Shown piece after piece: positions 5,174 through 5,308 of a stretch of DNA of 5,308 bases (position 1 is its first letter; each line of letters starts with the position of its first letter). The position numbers were made by a program, and so were the translations under genes. Origin of the DNA: Pseudomonadota bacterium (GTDB lineage: Bacteria > SAR324 > XYD2-FULL-50-16 > JAHJRI01); the NCBI GenBank assembly GCA_022360105.1, contig JAKSDL010000182.1:1-5308 (forward strand). Direction: 5' to 3'. Under the pieces are notes generated by a model. That model searched no databases and was not told the origin of the DNA. It saw only the letters and a list, made by a program, of their open reading frames with translations.

Positions 5174-5308
5174 ATTTTAGTAGCAGGATCACTTAATTGT
5201 TCCATAAGATATTCCTTGAAATCCTCCTTGTAAGGCTGCTCTTCAAGGGCTTTTTGCATGCAAAGCAACCAGGCATGCTTTTCTTTCAAACCGATGGGAA
5301 ACTTGCTA
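5158..5308 (-). CDS. Group II truncated haemoglobin, C-terminal fragment (continues beyond the window)
   Basis: Reading the minus strand inward from 5307 gives 49 residues and a TGA at 5158-5160. The fragment begins SKFPIGLKEKHAWLLCMQKA and continues with ALEEQPYKEDFKEYLMEQL. This matches the end of group II truncated haemoglobins (GlbO-like, trHb2): the stretch just after the proximal histidine, the conserved Trp of helix G (residue 13 of the fragment, in HAWLLCM) and the last helices. Aligned by eye to mycobacterial GlbO, the proximal His codon would straddle the window edge, and the visible third base (T on the coding strand) fits CAT. These haem proteins bind O2 or NO and act in the cytoplasm in NO or oxygen handling. 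It shares orientation with pqiA but a 532-nt gap separates them. The family call is fairly sure even though only about a third is visible. Confidence 0.8.
   Translation of the reverse strand, partial: SKFPIGLKEKHAWLLCMQKALEEQPYKEDFKEYLMEQLSDPATKIQNRD

Noticed and set aside
5151..5175. GGTTTCAATCCCTGTTTTG resembles a CRISPR repeat.
   Set aside because: Only one copy is present and it overlaps the globin stop codon; there is no spacer array.
5253..5264. Perfect palindrome TTTGCATGCAAA.
   Set aside because: It lies within the globin coding sequence over the conserved Cys-Met-Gln codons, so it is best explained by coding constraint and chance.

Overview
The window comes from a diderm (Gram-negative) bacterium. 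It carries a complete three-gene pqiABC lipid-transport operon: inner-membrane PqiA, a periplasm-spanning MCE protein PqiB and outer-membrane lipoprotein PqiC. That set only makes sense in a cell with two membranes. The DNA is moderately AT-rich with long, hairpin-rich intergenic stretches. Intergenic pieces such as the imperfect inverted repeat ending CGAAGAGCACGAAG (read on the minus strand) resemble dispersed repeats that I associate from memory with Desulfobacterota and other environmental proteobacteria. The taxon is an inference, not something the sequence proves.

Layout from left to right. Positions 1-169 are a non-coding leader with a repeat copy and palindromes. Positions 170-814 (+) encode a membrane-anchored GyrI-like (BmrR/Rob effector-binding type) protein. 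Positions 815-982 separate this gene from the convergent pqi operon and hold a short terminator-like hairpin, a second copy of the leader repeat and an inverted repeat. Positions 983-4625 (-) hold pqiA, pqiB and pqiC, transcribed right to left, with both gene junctions as 4-nt ATGA overlaps. Positions 4626-5157 are a 532-nt gap with a plausible pqi promoter, an operator-like palindrome, a tandem palindromic repeat and a run of consecutive hairpins. Positions 5158-5308 (-) are the C-terminal end of a group II truncated haemoglobin that continues past the window edge.

The pqi genes should form one translationally coupled unit. By analogy with the E. coli family, PqiA is the membrane partner, PqiB forms a stack of MCE rings with a helical tip across the periplasm, and PqiC docks it at the outer membrane. 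The GyrI-like protein is predicted to face the periplasm and may bind a small amphipathic or hydrophobic ligand. A functional link to the Pqi system is only suggested by adjacency, since it is convergent and not in the operon.

No mobile-element gene, CRISPR array, tRNA or rRNA was found. The most unusual points are the near-identical repeats bracketing the GyrI-like gene, the export topology of that GyrI-like domain, the lack of a Shine-Dalgarno sequence at pqiA together with an overlapping upstream ORF, and the hairpin cluster between the globin gene and pqiA.
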